Assembly: GCA_949130495.1 (NCBI GenBank)
Contig: OX422211.1
Span: forward strand, 444,300,219 to 444,364,218
Reading direction: 5' to 3'
Source of the DNA: Sambucus nigra
Taxonomy: Eukaryota; Streptophyta; Magnoliopsida; Dipsacales; Adoxaceae
DNA: 64,000 bases
A program made the position numbers and the translations under genes. Numbering within the stretch: the first letter of the stretch is position 1; every line of letters starts with the position of its first letter. The notes beneath the pieces were generated by a model. The model was not told the origin of the DNA. It saw only the letters and a list, made by a program, of their open reading frames with translations, and ran no database searches. This document shows positions 33,673 through 46,289 of the stretch, piece after piece.

Positions 33673-35413
33673 TTATTTTATGGGCATACCCAACACATGC
33701 TATCATAAGAGGTTACGCGATGTGGGTGAGGCCCCTGGCTTGAGGAGCAGGGTGCATAAAGTCCCCAGGTCATAGTCGTCCATTATTTATTGTGTGATTT
33801 TATTTTGGGGGTGAGAAGTTTTGGGCATGATTCGTTCTCACTTTTCGGTTAGGAACTATGACCGCTTCCCACACGTTGTGTTTTGTTTTATTAGCATGGC
33901 GGTGTGATAATAGTCCAGTGTATGGTAACCTGGGATAAAGTGAGTAATTCCTGGAAGATGATAGCATTGTGTAGTAGATTTGTATCCTATAACCGTATTT
34001 TGGTATGAGTATTTCAAGTGCTTATCTTGTGTGATATGTGTGCATGGTTATAGGATTGTACAATTTTATTATGTAACTAGAGTAATGATATATATGCCCT
34101 AAGGGAAAAATGTGATATGAACGTTATAAGATGTACATTTCATGTATTAGGGGTACATGCTTGTTAGGGTTGGATGATCGTCTGTATATAACTATGATAT
34201 TATTATATAGACCCTAAGGATTCTAGGTGTTATTTTACTTATATACTTGGAGATAGTTGTTCCTAGAACATAACTGGAGTTATAGGTTGTAGGTTGAGGG
34301 CACAATGGATCTCAACGATCAATATTGTCAAGGAGTAGTGTATCTGGGGGATTCCTTGTATGGATTTCTCTTCGCGAGAGGCACCACGCACGAAACGTAG
34401 TGCAATGTTGGGAGTGGAGAGAAGTTTTGTCCTTAGCACTCGGAGGTATGTTGTTTGGAGAATAAAATCTTTATATGAAAACTAAATATAATTTGTGACA
34501 TGCTAAGACTAGTAACTGGTTAAAGCCAATATTTTATAATCGATAAGGCCTCGTAATATATATATATATATATAGATATGTATATATCTATAAGTTATTA
34601 GAATGGAAAGGATTTTGGGTTATGCTAAGATGATGGGTTACGCGGGTATAGGCTATGCGTATATTTAGATAGATTTTCCATGGAATGTGTCGGGTAGAAA
34701 AATTGAGGTTTAGGAGCATATGTTTAGGTGCACGATGTAGATGAGAAGTGAGTTTGGGGTTCCATGAGAGTGAGACTCCACTATAATTATGAAATATTGC
34801 ATTTATAATTATTATGCACTGTTAATACACTTGCTACAACGTTTTTACCCCTCGGGCCCTGACCTTTTTTTTATTTTCTCTCTTGCTATATATAAATTGT
34901 GTACTACAGGTGTCCCATCGCTAGGGCGTCAATGAAGCTTTTTCCATCCAGTGTTCTCGGAGCCGTGACAGATGCGGACTTTTGCGGGATTTGTATTGTA
35001 GCCGTTTCCTACTTCTTTGTAAATCTAGATAGGATTCATTTTTCATATCAGGCTTATTCCCAAGAGTTATATGTAGCATTTTATATTTCTTTCCCCTTAG
35101 ATGTTGCATTGTCTGTGACCCGACAACATATTCGGGTATAATTTCTAGTATGTACTTATGGTGTATTAATTAAGCATGTCCTTTCATCATGTTACGTGTG
35201 TACCTTTTTATTCACGTTCAGTTGTCATTTTATTGTTGGCTTGATGTTTATTGTATGATTTAAATTTTTTTTTCATCCGCTTTTATAATTTTGGGTAGTT
35301 AGCCATATTTATTATAGTTTCGTTAGTAGATGCTAAGGATGATCCATCTGAGGTTCCTGATTAAATGTAGTATAGGACTGGCCACCCGTTATTCTTTTGA
35401 GCGGGGTGTCACA
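31817..35413 (+). repeat. 3' LTR of the long-LTR element
   Basis: Aligns with the 5' LTR across its length. It has a better TATA-like site (TTATAAAG, 32116-32123), and shorter microsatellites. It also lacks 22 bp between palindromes of the CGGTCGACCG array (here only at 32574-32583 and 32658-32667). Those differences account for most of the 113-bp length difference. Confidence 0.92.
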
Positions 35414-35418
35414 CTTTG

Positions 35419-35987
35419 ATAAATAAGAAATATTAAAAGGTGTCACATATAATTATAAATAAAAATTCACTTTTTAAATTCTAAAATTGTAATTTGGCTT
35501 TGCTACTCAAAAACTAAGTGGTAGAAAAAAAAGCTTTTGACATGTCTATGTTTACATAAAATACGAATTTTTTATGCAAACTGCAAAAAACGCACTTCAA
35601 TTAACACCAATTTTTATAATGGTAAAAATATGATTTATATTTAATCAAACTTGTTAAGATGATCTTCGTAGTAAGAATATCATATACATAAATCATAAAA
35701 AAATCTAAAAGTGGGTGAAATAATTATCAAAAGTTTTAACAAGTGAAAGATAAATATTTATTCATTTTTCTTTTCATTAACTTCAGCATTGAACTTTTCA
35801 ATTAAAGTCTTTACTACTATAAAGATCATATCTATCAAGTTTGGTTACAAAATGGTGATGGGGCTTGTGATTTTCATTTTTTGATATCTGCTATTGAATC
35901 TTAATTTTTCATTTTGATATGGGGAGTAGTGTTAGTGCGATGGTGAGGAGGTGGTGATAATCACGGTTGGATGGGGAGAGAGAGAGC

Positions 35988-36026
<39 letters not shown>

Positions 36027-36862
36027 AGTTTTTGTTTTTTTTGGTATGCTAATGAGTATGGAAACAAGAGTTGGGTAATAATTTTTGGATTGATTATTCA
36101 TAGTTAGAGAGGGATTTATTTTGTCTAAATTTTAAATTTTTCAATGGGTAAATTTGTATTTCTATTATCGTGCTTGATCTGTTAGTTTCGACAAGATTGA
36201 TACGAGCCAAAAGCTTAGGAGGCGGGTTGTCCAGTGCAAAACTATAAGGTAGTGACCCGGAAAATCGAAGTAATATAAGAGAGTTTACAATAATTTACCC
36301 ACAAAAATTGAGTTTTTACTAATCTCAAAAATTTGTTTATTTTGTATATTATGTAAGATCATCCTCTTAAGAGACTTTTTGATTAAATGGTAAAAACAAA
36401 TTTCAGTATATGTCTATTTTATTAATAATATAGTGTATGCTTTAATTTTTACTATATTATAACATTAAAAGATACGCTTAGCTTCTAAAAAATACATACA
36501 CTTGGCACAAATTTTATCAAAACTTCATTAAATACTAACATGTTTAAGAAACTATTTAAGTTCCTGCCAGTTTTTTTAGCCCATTAAGCTTATATGACAA
36601 CTTTATAATATAATGTTTGATAAGTTATGTATTTTTATATAAGTTGAGTAAGAGGATGATGAAAGAGAGAGGATGCAATGCCATGGCCGGGGCGACAAAA
36701 TGGGTCAATGGATCGTGTTTTTACACAACCCGATACTACCCGAACCGATAAGTATCCGACGAATCCGGACACGACACGACACAACGGGATAGCGTGTTTT
36801 TTCCTTAATCCGAACATGACACGACACATGCGATAAGTATATACGGTTCAATTGGACACGAT
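35419..36862. other. AT-rich spacer with (GA)n and ACACGAC repeat
   Basis: Holds a (GA)n microsatellite at 35975-36024. From 36640 to 36862 there is a GC-richer stretch with GACACGACACGACAC, a theme that recurs weakly at 20320-20540. No coding sequence is supported. The ORF at 36635-36829 (minus) falls entirely in the repeat. Confidence 0.5.
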
Positions 36863-39745
36863 TGTAATACCCCGTAATTTCATTGATATTTATTTAAGGG
36901 ATTAATTAAATTAAATGAGAATTAATTGGAAATTAATCCGGGTATAAATACTAATGAGATGTGAGTTGGTGTTTGATTATGATGTTAAAAAAAATTATTA
37001 TTTCCGAGTATATATGGTAATATATGAATATTGAAAATATTAAAATTATCGCGAGACTGAAATACGACAATGTGGAAATTTAGTTGGGACGCGCGTGTCA
37101 GTCGCGTCAGGAATAAAATTATTTGAATTAAAAAGTAAATTTTATTTTTATCAACCGAATGGTCATTTTGAGTGAGCTAATGTGTCCGAAAGGGTCGAAA
37201 TAGTCAGAAAACACTAGCCGGGAGTTTAGTTTGGGTCCCGGGGCATTTTTGGGCCATACCGGCAACCTAGAGGGGTATTTTGGTAATTTTAAAAATTAGG
37301 GGATTAAAACCTACGAATTTTAGGAGTTAATTATATATTATTTAGGAACCCACTAAGCCCATTATCAGCCTTAGGTGAGTTAGAGGGCTACGAGAGTTAT
37401 AGGAGAGTTTGAAGAAGTTCCAAAAAGAAACCTCCAACCACCATCTTCAACCTTAGGAGAAAATCTGTAGAGAAAGGAGAGAAGCAACCTTCATTCACCA
37501 ACATCAATTCTGAAGAACAATCTAAGGCAAGTGATTTGATATTTTTAGTGCATTGAATATGTCTTCCATGTTTAGTGTAGGAATTATCTTATATTGAAAT
37601 TTTTGAAGAAAACCCATGAAATTGTTGGAGAAACTTTGAATTTGGGTTAGGGTTTGCATGTAGAATGATGATGGACTGATTTAATATTCAAAGAGTTATA
37701 TATGATGATTTAAAAATGGATTTATGATGAGTAATTGGGCATAAGAAAATTATGAGTTCATGTTCATAGTGTTTGGGAAATATTTGGAGATTTATATTAA
37801 TTCCTTGATGATTTGTAAGATTTGACCCCTAAAATATGTTAAGGGATGATTTAGGATGATTAGAAATGGTTTAAAAACGTTAGAACATAAATTGGATGGT
37901 CTTAGGGTGGATTTAGAGAAGAGAAGAATTGAGAAAAACGGACTTGCGAATTTCTGGGCTGAAACTGCCATCTCGTTAGAAGACCTGCCCAGGTGGTTCG
38001 AACGACCTCGTTCGAACGAACTTCTAACGAGATGACAGTATCACTTCTAACGAGTTAGTAGTTCCTTCGAAGCCTTTCGTTCGAACGACACTCGTTCGAA
38101 CGAGATTTCTAACGAGTTGACAGAATGGTCTTTTTGGCCTGAATTTATTTCTAGTATCTCGTAGACTTATTTAAATGGTGAGATAACCTTCCCTTATTAA
38201 ATAATGGGTATAGTTGTGAGATTGGGGTACATTGAGGAGTAAAACTTATAATCGTGTAGTAAACCGGATGACATTTGTGGATTGGGAAGCGAGTAACTAA
38301 TCACGACGTGAGGAGAGTTGATAACTTAAATACATATAAACCGGGGACTTGTGAGTTATATAACACTAAATGTTGGTATAAGAACGAGAAGTATACCACT
38401 AATGAAATATTGTGATATCTAAGATGTGTGAATGCTTAGTATATGTAATTATCTGTGTATGACATACCTACCGTACTTGCTATCATGGGAGGTCGGCGTT
38501 CGTTCAGGGCCATCTAATCTTTGTGTGCCTACGGGGGGATTTAGATTGGTACCTCGAGGACATAGGTCAGAGAAGGACTTATTGATAAGTTAATAAGTCT
38601 GCTGATCATGGGGGCGTAGGTATATGCGTGATCCATGTGATGTGAACTATGATCGCCTCCATTGTTTGTGATTGTTGTTTAGTGAAACGATTCCTGAGAG
38701 ATTCGAAATACGTGGTCCTTATGTACGTGATGTGCCGGGATTGGATAGCAGAGTATGTGTGCACCGCAGCTTAGTCTCGGGGTGCTAGTATTGTATATTT
38801 ATGATGAGAATAATATACTGTTAATTGAAATGAATTGTCATGAATAAATGTGAGTATGAATAATAGCAACCATTTGTAAAGTGAAAATGGAAGATCTCTA
38901 GTAATTAGTAGTACTAATATGGGAAAGCGTGTAGTAAGTTATAACACTCTGTTAATTAGAAGATGTTGGGAATTTAATTGGATATCCTATAGTAGTGTTA
39001 GATTTTGTATCGGACTAGTTAGATATGGGAATAACTAGAATGGGTACGGGTACGATAGGAGTGCACAATTAGTTGAGAGGTGAGGAACTCATGTGAGTGC
39101 ACACGCTATCATGTACTTTATATTCACTGTTTAATGATATTAAACACTTGCAAAATTTTAAACTATTTTCACAATCGGGTTCTGACCCGTTTGCTTTCAA
39201 ATCTATTTTTGTAAAACCTTTTAGGTGCCCAGCCACAAGGACACCATGCATAGGAGTTCTATTCAGGTGACGTGCTGTAGATGCTGTGGAAGTTACAGGA
39301 CCTTGACAGTAGACGCCTCCATTCTCGATCTTGACTTCATTATCAGATTTTCTCATTTGTTGGGCATGTCGCCCCATTCCTTTTACAGACATCTTACTTT
39401 TCAGTTATTTCAGACTTTGGGTTGTAATAAATTTAGTGATGCAGACTTGGTATTTATTTATTTCAGTATTTGGTTTGTTGTGAGGAGTATTCCTCCAGAC
39501 TCATTATTATTTGATGGTTATTCTATTGTGACTATGTTGTGGTGGTTATGTTAGCATTTCATAATTCACTTATTGTATGTTAATCGGATTTAATTAAAAT
39601 TGGCAACTCACTTTTTAAATATTAGGTGGCTAGTAATTGTTAAAACGTTTTTCGACAGTGATGCTATGAACTGAACCAACTTGGCATTTTGTATAAATTT
39701 AATAAAGGAGTAGCTACCCGGTATTTAATTAGTCGGGGTGTCACA
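36863..39745 (+). mobile_element. Solo LTR, Tekay-like Ty3/gypsy
   Basis: A 2883-bp LTR from TGTAATACCCCG to GGGGTGTCACA with the perfect target duplication ACGAT on both sides (36858-36862 and 39746-39750). No primer site or polypurine tract adjoins it, so recombination between two LTRs has removed the interior. It contains AAG|GCAAGTG at 37525-37532, a palindrome and hairpin cluster at 37964-38115, CGGGTTCTGACCCG at 39176-39189, and a possible acceptor CCTTTTAG|G ending at 39224. A fragment of this family lies at 15130-15652. Confidence 0.92.
37964..38115 (+). promoter_or_regulatory. CpG palindrome array with hairpin
   Basis: CGTTCGAACG (38009-38018) is a perfect palindrome and GGTTCGAACGACC lies at 37995. 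They sit in the loop of a longer inverted repeat: 37964-37982 pairs with 38021-38039 over 19 bp with one mismatch (core TCTCGTTAGAAG against CTTCTAACGAGA). A second group follows at 38044-38115 with TTCTAACGAG, CGTTCGAACGA and CTCGTTCGAACGAG. The array lies 440-590 bp after the donor-like site. Confidence 0.75.
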
Positions 39746-39750
39746 ACGAT

Positions 39751-40116
39751 TAGACCAGTTAGTGAGGAACTGAAAAAAAATAGAAGGTCTAAATGGTGGG
39801 TTGATAATGGGTCTAAATGGGGTCAATAATGAATATATATAAAATCTAGGAGCATATACTAAATAGTCCCTCGAACATTTTTTAATACACGTTTAATCCA
39901 AGCGTTTTTATTTTGTATATTTAGTACATATATTTTGTATATTTAATAATATATATTTATATATTTAATCCAAGCGTTTTTAATACATATATTTTGTATA
40001 TTAAATAATATATATTTATATATTTAATAATATATATATTCGGATATTTTTTGTATTTAATAATATATATTTAGAATATATAAAAATAATATTTAATAAT
40101 ATATATTAATATATTT

Positions 40117-40153
<37 letters not shown>

Positions 40154-40213
40154 GATATTTTGTATATTTAATAATATATATTTAGTATATATATAAATAT
40201 ATTTCGTAAATTA

Positions 40214-40248
<35 letters not shown>

Positions 40249-40287
40249 CGTAAATAAATTTTTCACATTTATATCTATTTTTCAACT
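39751..40287. repeat. AT-rich tandem repeats
   Basis: Repeated TTTAATAATATATATTTATATA and TTTTGTATATTTA words, with two copies of AATCCAAGCGTTTTTA about 70 bp apart, and (AT)n runs at 40124-40150 and 40221-40245. The start (39860-39910) belongs to the dispersed family seen at 24380. Confidence 0.6.
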
Positions 40288-40443
40288 TTTGCGTTTGATA
40301 GAAAATGTGGAAAATTGATGGTTTTCCAACTTGTATCAAATATACACAAGTTGAAAAATATCCATTTACCTTGAAATTGTTTGCCCTGGAATCAAATGTC
40401 CTGGAATCATTTGTATTTTCCCAGTTTTCTATCGAACGGACCC
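40288..40443. mobile_element. Short Tourist-like MITE, degenerate left end
   Basis: The right end in reverse complement reads GGGTCCGTTCGATAGAAAAC. The left end reads TTTGCGTTTGATAGAAAATG. The inner 20 bp of the ends match with few differences. GGGTCCGTT is shared with the larger MITE at 20779. No clear TTA duplication remains. Confidence 0.5.
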
Positions 40444-40835
40444 TAATAGTAATTTAATAGCTGATTTGACTTCTGATTTTTTAAGTTGAGAAAATTATAT
40501 GAAAGACAAGAATAATGATATACTCCTCTATCGATCCCATCCCCATTTCATCCTCACCTTTGATTTAAGTCAAAATGATCATGATCCTTGATTTATTTAT
40601 TTTTAAAAATACATTATATTCCTACACTTGTTATTTGTTTTAAACAAAAATTAAAAGATACTCTCTTATTTTTTTTAAACTTAGTAAAACATTAATAAAT
40701 CACTAGAATTATGATTTATTTTAAAGATAAATTAATTTTACATTAAATTAAAATTTAATGATTAATTATTAAAAAGTTCCTCAAACATTTTCAATACACA
40801 TTTAGTCCAATCTTTTTTCAATTCCAAACGACCTT
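40444..40835. other. AT-rich spacer
   Basis: No gene. The last 70 bp (TTCCTCAAACATTTTCAATACA) belong to the dispersed repeat that resumes at 43763 after the solo LTR. Confidence 0.4.
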
Positions 40836-43762
40836 TGTAACAACCCTCGCTTTTAGGAGGCTAATTTTATATTAATTTTACCGCATAAGGTAATTATATA
40901 AAATGTTGGAACTGGAGTAAATATTAATTGAATGAGTTGGAAGTTAATATTTACTGGAATGTTGCATATTTACCGTATGTGTAGGTAAATATCCTCATGT
41001 TGCATATTTTATAGTGTCATGTATTTTAAATGATATTATGGTTTAAGTGAAACCGGAACTGAAAATAATTTATAAAATTGTCGGATGCCAGTTTAGAGGG
41101 TGTAGTTAGTCCCAGAATGTCTGAGACAGTCAAAATAAGTGTCATATTGTATTTTTGGGTTTCGAGCACTTTTACCTGGTTTTAACTTAAACGCGTATTG
41201 GGAGTCATTTTAATGTGGTATTAACCACTTAAGTTAGGAATTTTAGACTTAAGCCACGATTTAAGTCTTGCCCCTTACTTCATTTCCCTATTATATGTCT
41301 TACACTTAGAGAGAAAGAAAGAGAGAGAGAGAGAGAGAGAGAGGAAGAGAACTTGGGAGAAAAGAGAAGAAATTGAAGATTGAAGTTGGATTGTTGCTTC
41401 TACCACCAAGAGATCTGAACTTACAACCCTAAGGCAAGTTTTCTACTTGCTAATATATGATTTAAGATGAATAATTTGTGTGATAGTTGTGTATTTACAT
41501 TTATGGATCAAAAATGAAATTTATGGTATTTAAACCCTAATCTTAGTTTTTGATGATAAAATTGTGGATTATAGTGGTTATACATCATGTAGGATGATTT
41601 GGGTAGATTAGTGAGGTTGGATGTGTGTAAAAATGGAAGAGATTTGAGGTTTGAGGAAAAAACTAGGGTTCATAACCCTTAAAGCCATTCTTGGCAAATC
41701 CGCAGGGGCGAATCGATTCGGCCCCTGGGCGAATTGATTCGCATAGGGCCAGTTTCCAGGTCTGCTTGGACCGAATCGATTCGGGTCCAAGCTGAATCGA
41801 TTCGGCAGTTTACATAATCCCAGGTTTCTTTATCCGAACCGATTCGCTTTTAGGGCGAATTGATTCGTTTTCCTGCAGTTTTTGAGTTAGTTTTTCTAAC
41901 TCAATTTCAATTCATTTTCTTTAAGTTTAGGGCCTATGAACCTTCTTGAATGAAGTAAACTTAGAGTCCTAGAGTTTTAAACGAGTTAGTTATTTACCCT
42001 ACATTAGGATTGGGTTATGTGGGGACTTTTTCGGGGATATGCCATTTGCGGTTAGGGCATTCTTTTCTTCTAGTTAATTATACTGAGACTAGGAGTTATA
42101 GAGTTGTGTTTGGGAGACTTTAGGAGCTCAATGGAGCTATGTTAATCTTGATGGTTCATAATAAAACCGCAAACGAATGTTGGGAGAATAAATTGAAAGT
42201 TTATTCATTCCTTTGAGGTATGCTAGTCTTGGGGTTTTAAAGTAATACCCTAAAATGTTTTGAGATAATTAAGAGTTTATTCACTCCTTTGAGGTTGTAA
42301 TGACGATATAATTTATCGTATGGCTCCGGTTAATAACGTGAAATATTTACAAAAATGTAAATGAATATGGTTTCGGATAAAAAGAAACATACAACGTAAA
42401 TTGGAATTGAAAATGAAATGGAAATGGTAATGATGATGGTAAATGATAATTTACTTAATCATAAATATGGTAAATGCTAATTTACTTAAACACACCTCTC
42501 TAAATGCCATCATAAGGGAAGTTTCGTGCGTGTGGTGATGCCCCCTGGCTAGTGAATACATGGTGGATATAGTCCCAGGCCATATGAGCGTTGTTGTATA
42601 TTTTCTGCGCTTGTGAGGAGATTCCGGATGTGGTCTTGACTCTCTCACAGGCATATGGCACTTCCCAACGTTGCGATAGGTGCCCAGGCTGCCTTGTTTG
42701 ATAGGCCCCTGGAAGATGATGGTTATTTAGGGACGCGCCCAGTGGGAAAACTCGGAGGGGCAGTCTTAGAATCGTTATATGTATATAAATATAACAATTC
42801 ATAATCAAGTGGGACTTGATGTATATGATATGCCATAAAGAGCATGATGAAGTGCTATAAAGAGCACAATGAAATGCCACAAAGAGCATTTGTTGATGAT
42901 AATATTCCTGCTAAGGAATGAAATGCCATGAAGGGCATGTAATTAAGATAAAAGCCACAAAGTGCTTAATGGTAATTATATATTCCTAATAAGGAATGGA
43001 ACTATGAGATGAATCAGATTATATGATGTAAGCTTTTAATTTAATGTTAATCATTCTTATTCTCCTGCATAATTAAATTTAGATTCATGATTAATTAAAT
43101 TGTCTTAGCTTATGTTTTAAAATTGTGTAGGTAGATTCCTATTTCGGTTCATCATAATTTATCATTCATAACTGTCATACTCTTTATTCATCTGGTAATC
43201 ATATAAAAGCGGCCCCTAACCCGTTCATATTTCTTGTTGTGCATGCATTTTGTATCCGCTCAGGTAATCCACCGCAAGGATGCCTGATCTGACTTCCTAT
43301 CCCGATGTTTTTGGCGAGACGTGATGCTTTGCGGGTATTACAGGACATATTGCAATAGACGCCGTCATTCTTGCTCTCTAGTCAAGATCGGGTCATTTAC
43401 TCGGGCGCGTGGCCCAAACGGTTGTATTTGCTTAATGTAATGTAATATGTATTTACATTAAAAGGTTGTATCATATTGTATGAGACTGTTGACCGACAGC
43501 ATATTCGGTCCCTTATTGTTTATTTGAGGTGTATGTAATATTATATTCTTGGGTTTCCTCTTTCTTTTTAAGTTGGGTTGTTTAAATTCTTTTCTTTAAC
43601 TTTAAAACCAAAATTTTTGACAACCCGTTTTTCTGGAATATGGAGTGGTTATCCTGTATACTTTTTATTTTGTTGTGATGCTGAGAATGATTCCATCCTT
43701 GATTCCTGTTCTATTGGAGTATCGGGCTGACCACCCCCTATTTCGGATTGCGGGTTGTCACA
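40836..43762 (+). mobile_element. Solo LTR, second Tekay-like family
   Basis: A 2927-bp LTR from TGTAACAACCCTCG to GGGTTGTCACA. The flanks read ACCTT (40831-40835) and ACCTC (43763-43767), a 5-bp duplication with one change; removing the LTR joins two parts of one repeat, supporting the boundaries. It has AAG|GCAAGT at 41432-41439, a palindrome array with core GAATCGATTC at 41709-41870, a (GA)n run at 41317-41343, CGGCCCCTAACCCG at 43210-43223 and a possible acceptor CCGCTCAG|G ending at 43263. No primer site follows. Confidence 0.88.
41705..41870 (+). promoter_or_regulatory. GAATCGATTC palindrome array
   Basis: Six units in about 165 bp: CGAATCGATTCG (41709-41720, perfect), CGAATTGATTCG, CCGAATCGATTCGG (41771-41784, perfect 14-mer), GAATCGATTCGG, CGAACCGATTCG and CGAATTGATTCG. 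The first and third lie in larger near-palindromes with GGGG/CCCC or GGAC/GTCC arms. Confidence 0.85.
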
Positions 43763-43764
43763 AC

Positions 43765-44120
43765 CTCAAACACTAATTTAATCATTATTCTCTAATTTTT
43801 AAAGTTCTGCGCCGGCGGCACACTTTGAGTGATTTTATGTTGTTCCAAAAAAATCTTCAAACACTAATTTAACCAATGTTCCCTTATTTTTAAAGGTCCG
43901 CGCCAGCGACACACTTTAAATGTTTTTATTTTGTTCCAAAAGACCTCAAACACTAATTTAACCAATATTCTTTTATTTTTAAAAGTTTCTCGCCTGCGGC
44001 ACACTTTGAGTATTTTTATTTTGTTCCAAAAAAAACTTTAAACACTAATTTAACCAATATTCTCTTGTTTTTAAAAGTCCGCGCCAGCGACACGCTTTAA
44101 GTTATTTTATTTTGTTCACA
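43765..44120. repeat. Minisatellite, ~90-bp period, four copies
   Basis: The anchor CTCAAACACTAATTTAA (with small changes) occurs at 43765, 43855, 43944 and 44036, spaced 89-92 bp. Each unit has a GC-rich core close to CGCCAGCGACACACTTT, followed by ATTTTATTTTGTTCCAAAA. Confidence 0.85.
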
Positions 44121-45015
44121 AAAAAAATTACCCTCCAATGAGTGTTAAAATCGATTTTAACAAAAAAAAATTGGGTCATGTTTTAATTAGGTCATGTTCG
44201 TATTTGGTAAAAAAATATTATTTTTGTCGCATTTAATTGGGTTGGATTCGGATTATTTTAATTTAGTCATGTTTATTTTCCTTTTGTTTTATTTATTTAC
44301 AAAAACACAATTTTTTTATATAAAAAATTCAGTTTTTATAAAACAATTTTTTTGTACGTTATGTAAACAATTTTTTTAATTAAACACAGTTTTGTAAAAT
44401 TCAGTTTTTATAAAATATAGTTTTTTTAGATATTTTTTAAAAAATATTGTACAATTATTTTTAAAAATTAGATCTAGTTTTTGGCTATTTTTCCTGTTCT
44501 TCCTCCGACAATTTTGGTTGACTCATGAATCCGACTCATTTTATGCGACTCTCTGATGTGTTGTGTCTATATTGGTTCGTGCTCTATTATTTTAGTGGCT
44601 AAAATTTGCATTTTATTTACTAGCTGAAATGTGCAATTTTTTTATGTTGTTAAAATTGTAATTTAATATTAGTAAGTTTGTTGTGATTTGAGATAAAAAG
44701 AGTTAGAGAAATGTTTGAAAAAAAATAAAAAGATAAAAGGGAGATGATTGGGTATGGGATCAGTAAGATTGATTCAGTAAGGGTAGCATCACTCGAAAGA
44801 CAATGTTATGTGTGAACACCAAGAATGTGACCTGCATGTATTAAAATGTTATACATATTTATTTAATAGTTAAATTCATTTAGTACACATTTTTGGTGTA
44901 CTCCTTTAATACACATATTATTTTTTTTAAATTGATAATTTTTATGTATTTGTTAAGTTTTAAAATATTCTCTGAACTACAAAACGTATTAATTTAGTCC
45001 TCAAAGTATCATAAG
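44121..45015. other. AT-rich spacer
   Basis: No gene. 44150-44290 has GGGTCATGTT and TTGGGTTGGATTCGG, a weak version of the ACACGAC repeat in reverse. 44320-44460 repeats AAAATTCAGTTTTTATAAAA. Confidence 0.4.
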
Positions 45016-46289
45016 TGGAAATAATTTAAAAAAAAAAATTAAATTATCTCCTCTTAAACAAAACTTCAATTCAAGTTTAAATTTATTCAAATCAAACAAA
45101 ACATGAATTTTGCCAAATTAAACTTTTTCTTAAACTAACATAACTCAAATTAATTAAGCACCAATTACATCATTTTTGTGATTAAACTGAGTTATCTTGT
45201 TAAACCTAATCATTCATCTTAATGAGAATTTGTAAGATAAAATACACAACCACAAAGTCGCGACGTACGAGAAAACCCCATAATGGGAAAAACCTCGGAC
45301 GACCTAGCCACAAGTCCACTAAGTAAGGATTTAACACAAGGAAACGACAGAAGACTTACTCAACGGGTCGACGCCCTCGCAAGCCTTTATGCTCTTCGTT
45401 CCTTTAATCTCTGCCTAGTGACAACATAAGAGTCCACATACGTCTCGGAGTCCACTGATGGGGCACTGTTACCGTCACACATACGGAGTCCATCGTATAT
45501 ACACCAACGAATATGAAATCTTACGCAAGAAACAATCTCAATGATGTAGAGAATGGGAAATTTGTCCAACACTTGATCTCAAACATATATTATGTAGAAT
45601 CTTGGATCATGAAACTATATGGGTTTAAACTTACGTTTTGTTTGAAGGATTAAACCATTAATCTTAGAAAAAACTTCCTTGGACTTTTCTAAAGGTTTTT
45701 CACTTTTGGAAGATGGAAAAGTCTCTGTAAAAGAATGTAATCCCGCACTACATAAATGGTTGGGAAAATTAGTGGGGAGTTATGGGAGAAAACTGCTTTA
45801 AAAATTGACATTTTTCAGATAACTGCTTCGGTCATTCGAACGACATTTAATCTCGTTTGAATGTCATAGTGATCTCGTTCGAATGAGATAAGAATGAAAC
45901 ATCTAACGAAAAATCAATATAAATAAAAAAATGACTTCGTTAGAAGCTCGTTCGAACGACCTGGAAAAAAAAATTAAATATTTTTCTCGAAAAAATATAA
46001 AGACATTTTAAAATAGCTTAACAAAAATTTTAACACCCAATAAGAAATTTCCAAGGCTCAACATAATGTATGCATTCATACCTAAGAGATCCTTGGACTG
46101 TTGATGACGAAAATGAGTCATGAAACTCGACATGGGATGACATCTCGTCGACTTGGCCACTATGTCTTCAACAAAAAGGTCATAGCCTTGAAAGGTCACA
46201 AACACAACTTTTATCCTATGACTCAAAGAGTTTTGTCCGGAATTAAGTCAACACATACAAATTGACTCAATTGGTAATTTGTCATTTCA
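45016..46289 (-). repeat. 3' LTR of the copia element
   Basis: Minus-strand start TGAAATGACAAATTACC directly follows the polypurine tract. Palindrome words occur at 45830-45961 (CATTCGAACGACAT, TCTCGTTCGAATGAGA, CTTCGTTAGAAGCTCGTTCG), about 330-460 bp into the LTR. Confidence 0.85.

Larger units (their letters stand above)
26004..35413 (+). mobile_element. Complete non-autonomous Ty3/gypsy element with very long LTRs
   Basis: The LTRs are 26004-29713 (3710 bp) and 31817-35413 (3597 bp). They start TGTAACACCCCG and end GGGGTGTCACA. The 5-bp target duplication CTTTG is perfect (25999-26003, 35414-35418). An initiator-Met primer site and a polypurine tract are present. The interior is only 2103 bp and holds a gag remnant but no pol domain. 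Nearly 78% of the element is LTR, which fits the LARD type of large, pol-less derivative. Termini and primer site fit the Tekay/Del branch. It needs enzymes supplied by an autonomous relative. Confidence 0.92.

Noticed and set aside
36635..36829. Cys-containing minus ORF
   Set aside because: It is a translation of the GACACGACACGAC repeat.
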